A stretch of 64,000 bases of DNA from Maribacter sp044594925 (lineage in GTDB: Bacteria; Bacteroidota; Bacteroidia; Flavobacteriales; Flavobacteriaceae): the NCBI RefSeq assembly GCF_044594925.1, contig NZ_CP138991.1, positions 1,612,001 through 1,676,000 of the forward strand. Direction: 5' to 3'. Numbering within the stretch: position 1 is the first letter of the stretch; each line of letters opens with the position of its first letter. The notes beneath the pieces are model-generated. The model did no database searches. It worked only from the letters and a program-made list of their open reading frames with translations, and had not been told where the DNA came from. The position numbers and the translations under genes are program-made. Positions 61,051-64,000 of the stretch are shown one piece after another.

Positions 61051-62388
61051 TTACTTATACTGTTTGCCATGTTTAATAACTATATCCACATCTTGCAATA
61101 GACTAATATATCTTAAAACATCGCCTTTAACAGCAATAATATCCGCATATTTTCCTGGGGTCACTGTTCCCACTTCGTCTGAAACACCCATCCATAAAGA
61201 AGGCCAATAAGTAGCCGCTCTTATGGCGTACATAGGGTCAATACCAAACTCATTCACCCAAACATCCAACTCATTCCAAGTAGATTGGCTATGAAATTTC
61301 ATAGGAATACCACTATCCGTTCCTATCATAAGTACGACCCCGGCATCAAGTAATTGTTGAATTTTAGTTTTGAGTGTAGGTTTCCTAACCGGTGTTAATT
61401 GAAAATATGGAAGTCGGTCTGGATGCTTTATACTGTTTTTTATGTCGGTCACTACAGAATCTGGTAGACCCCTATGCCATGAATCATTATCCAATACTTC
61501 AGGATTATCCCTAGTATATTCATAATTATATAAACCTTCTACGGTTGGACACCAATATAAAGGGCCAGAACTCATGTCGGCAGTTCTTTCTCTAATCATA
61601 CCCATAATATCATCAGGATATCTGGGTGCAGAGGACAAGCCAGTGTGTTCAAAGCAATCAGCACCGACCATAAGTCCTCTACGTATTTCGTCAGGCCTAT
61701 GACCATGTGCCACAACCTTTAACTCATTCTTATGCGCCTCATCAACAATCGCGGATAATTCCTCCATAGACATTTTATCTTGATCAATAAGTTTGACTAC
61801 ATCTACACCTGCACTTACTAATTTTTTAATCTTCTTACGAGCATCTTCGGGACCATTAACTCCCCATCTAAAATCTTCAGTTCCAGGATAAGGCTTCTTT
61901 TGAATAAAAGGACCTGACACGTATAATGTAGCGCCTGGAATATCACCATTGTTTATAGCATCTCTAACAGCTATACTTTCTTCTAGAGGTGCTCCTAAAT
62001 CCCGAGCACTAGTAACACCAGCCATTAATAATTGTTCAGCCGATGAAGGCATTATTACATCTTTTAATAAAGGTGGATATGTTTTATCCCAATAGGCATA
62101 GTCAGCGTGTCCATTAATCATGGTATGTACATGCATGTCCCATAATCCTGGGAGCACAGTCATACCCTCTGTAGATATTATTTCTGCATGATCTGGAATC
62201 TCAAGGGTAGTAATTGTCCCTACGGCTTTGATCTTCTCTCCTTCAACAAGTATAACACTATTATCTATTGGCTCGGCCCCATAACCATCAATAAGGGTAC
62301 CTCCTACCAAGGCCTTAATTTTTTTGGTTTGAGAAAAAGCAGTTATTGAAATTAATAACAGTACTAAAAAAGGTATTTTATTAGTCAT
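61051..62388 (-). CDS. Secreted amidohydrolase (imidazolonepropionase-like)
   Basis: A 445-residue secreted enzyme (signal peptide IPFLVLLLISITAFSQ). The metal site is intact: HVH in LWDMHVHTMIN, the bridging Lys in VDVVKLIDQD, AHGHRPDEI, FEHTGLS and D in IGTDSGIP. It belongs to the group that includes prolidase- and Xaa-Arg-type dipeptidases. Substrate unknown. It is the third amidohydrolase in this window and, unlike the pair at 289-4561, has one complete catalytic domain. It lies 60 bases from the end of the rRNA operon. Confidence 0.9.
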   Translation of the reverse strand: MTNKIPFLVLLLISITAFSQTKKIKALVGGTLIDGYGAEPIDNSVILVEGEKIKAVGTITTLEIPDHAEIISTEGMTVLPGLWDMHVHTMINGHADYAYWDKTYPPLLKDVIMPSSAEQLLMAGVTSARDLGAPLEESIAVRDAINNGDIPGATLYVSGPFIQKKPYPGTEDFRWGVNGPEDARKKIKKLVSAGVDVVKLIDQDKMSMEELSAIVDEAHKNELKVVAHGHRPDEIRRGLMVGADCFEHTGLSSAPRYPDDIMGMIRERTADMSSGPLYWCPTVEGLYNYEYTRDNPEVLDNDSWHRGLPDSVVTDIKNSIKHPDRLPYFQLTPVRKPTLKTKIQQLLDAGVVLMIGTDSGIPMKFHSQSTWNELDVWVNEFGIDPMYAIRAATYWPSLWMGVSDEVGTVTPGKYADIIAVKGDVLRYISLLQDVDIVIKHGKQYK

Positions 62389-62448
62389 ATCAGGTTATCT
62401 ATATTATAAATATAATACTAAACCTACTTTCATTTAATTTTCCTGTAT

Positions 62449-62480
62449 AAAAAAACCCCCTTCACGTATTGTGAAGGGGG
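62449..62480 (-). terminator. rRNA operon terminator
   Basis: CCCCCTTCAC (62456-62465), loop GTATT, GTGAAGGGGG (62471-62480): a ten-pair GC-rich stem, followed on the minus strand by seven T (62455-62449). It lies eight bases after the 5S rRNA gene and ends the ribosomal RNA transcript. Confidence 0.92.
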
Positions 62481-62488
62481 TTTCGAAG

Positions 62489-62597
62489 TAAGGCGGCTAC
62501 CTACTCTCCCACTTGGTATAGCAGTACCATCGGCGCAAACGGTCTTAACTTCCCTGTTCGGAATGGTAAGGGGTGTGCCCCGTCGCCATGGCCACCT
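62489..62597 (-). rRNA. rrf: 5S ribosomal RNA
   Basis: On the minus strand this interval carries the 5S pattern: a GGTGGCC... 5' end, ACCATTCCGAACAGGGAAG, and GCCGATGGTACTGC near the 3' half, closing with GTAGCCGCCTTAC. The 5' and 3' ends can pair (GGTGGC/GCCGCC). The boundaries may be off by a few bases. About 109 bases long. Confidence 0.93.
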
Positions 62598-62829
62598 AAA
62601 TTTTGGCCCTCTGGCCCCCAAAGGGGGAACCTGAGGTTCTAATTTTTTAAATGCTTCTACTATGACTTTAACTTAGCGAATGCTGAGCGAAGTCGAAGCA
62701 TGACATAATAAAGGAACAGGTACCCAAAAAGAAAGTAACGTTGTATCGTTACAATAAAGAAATACAATTTTATAAGTAATTAAAAAAGGAGTTGCACCCC
62801 CGCCCTAAAGCGGAGGATGCGTGTGCGCA
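62598..62829 (-). other. 23S-5S internal transcribed spacer
   Basis: About 230 bases between the two rRNA genes with no tRNA gene. It holds a CCCCC-AAA-GGGGG hairpin (62615-62627), an imperfect inverted pair ATGCTTC (62651-62657) and GAAGCAT (62695-62701) within a TGAGCGAAGTCGAAGCA word, and an AT-rich stretch. The latter word resembles short repeats I know from other flavobacterial genomes, but I see only this copy in the window. Confidence 0.7.

Positions 62830-64000
<1,171 letters not shown>

Overview
The window looks like chromosome of a marine member of the Flavobacteriaceae (Bacteroidota). The base composition is AT-rich. The proteins are typical of that family: a TonB-dependent receptor with a carboxypeptidase-like plug extension, OstA/LptA-like protein, DUF349, DUF6452/DUF6048/DUF6503, CCC-motif membrane proteins, flavobacterial ornithine aminotransferase, and many lipoproteins. 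Shine-Dalgarno sequences are scarce, and several genes carry the Bacteroidota -7 promoter box TAnnTTTG. The species cannot be named from sequence alone.

Layout. 1-7.2 kb: the tail of an unidentified gene, a pair of secreted amidohydrolase-like proteins (one a two-domain protein with one intact metal site, the other lacking the site), and a penicillin-acylase-type lipoprotein. 7.3-8.4 kb: a small membrane protein and a non-coding stretch holding a diverged copy of an intergenic repeat and a possible 40-residue gene with its own terminator. 8.4-16.9 kb (minus strand): a tightly packed ten-gene unit with a [2Fe-2S] subunit and a Tat-exported xanthine-oxidase-family molybdoenzyme, followed by moaD, moaE, moaA, moaC, mobA, a MoeB-rhodanese protein, a TauE/SafE permease and moeA. 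One transcript could supply both the enzyme and most of its cofactor pathway.

17-24 kb: housekeeping genes (TrmH-type methyltransferase, Ste24-like protease, RelA/SpoT, Fur family, PurA). 24.2-30.7 kb: a set of lipoprotein and secreted genes (DUF1080, Gfo/Idh/MocA oxidoreductase, a giant SGNH + PVC-type dehydrogenase + cytochrome c fusion, ThuA) that suggests oxidative breakdown of sugars through 3-keto-glycosides. 30.8-41.7 kb: envelope and basic metabolism genes (OstA-like, aminotransferase, TPR protein, two tandem DUF368 undecaprenyl-phosphate translocase homologues, AroE, DUF349 protein, MarC, small cytochrome c).

41.7-44.2 kb (minus): a ZapB-like coiled coil, ZapA, a probable 6S-type RNA and RNase Y. 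44.3-62.4 kb: M23 peptidase, TonB receptor, cysteine desulfurase, Smr protein, DUF2752/CCC-motif trio, RocD, RlmD, RlmL-like methyltransferase, ZIP transporter, DUF4268, a second ThuA protein, a PAQR/hemolysin III protein and a third amidohydrolase. 62.4-64 kb (minus): the end of an rRNA operon, with terminator, 5S, spacer and the 3' part of 23S.

I see no insertion sequence, prophage, CRISPR array, toxin-antitoxin pair, defence island or tRNA gene. The least ordinary parts are the molybdenum operon, the 3-keto-glycoside-type cluster with its fusion protein, the 6S-like RNA, the small gene near 8.1 kb and the recurring leaderless-type promoters.
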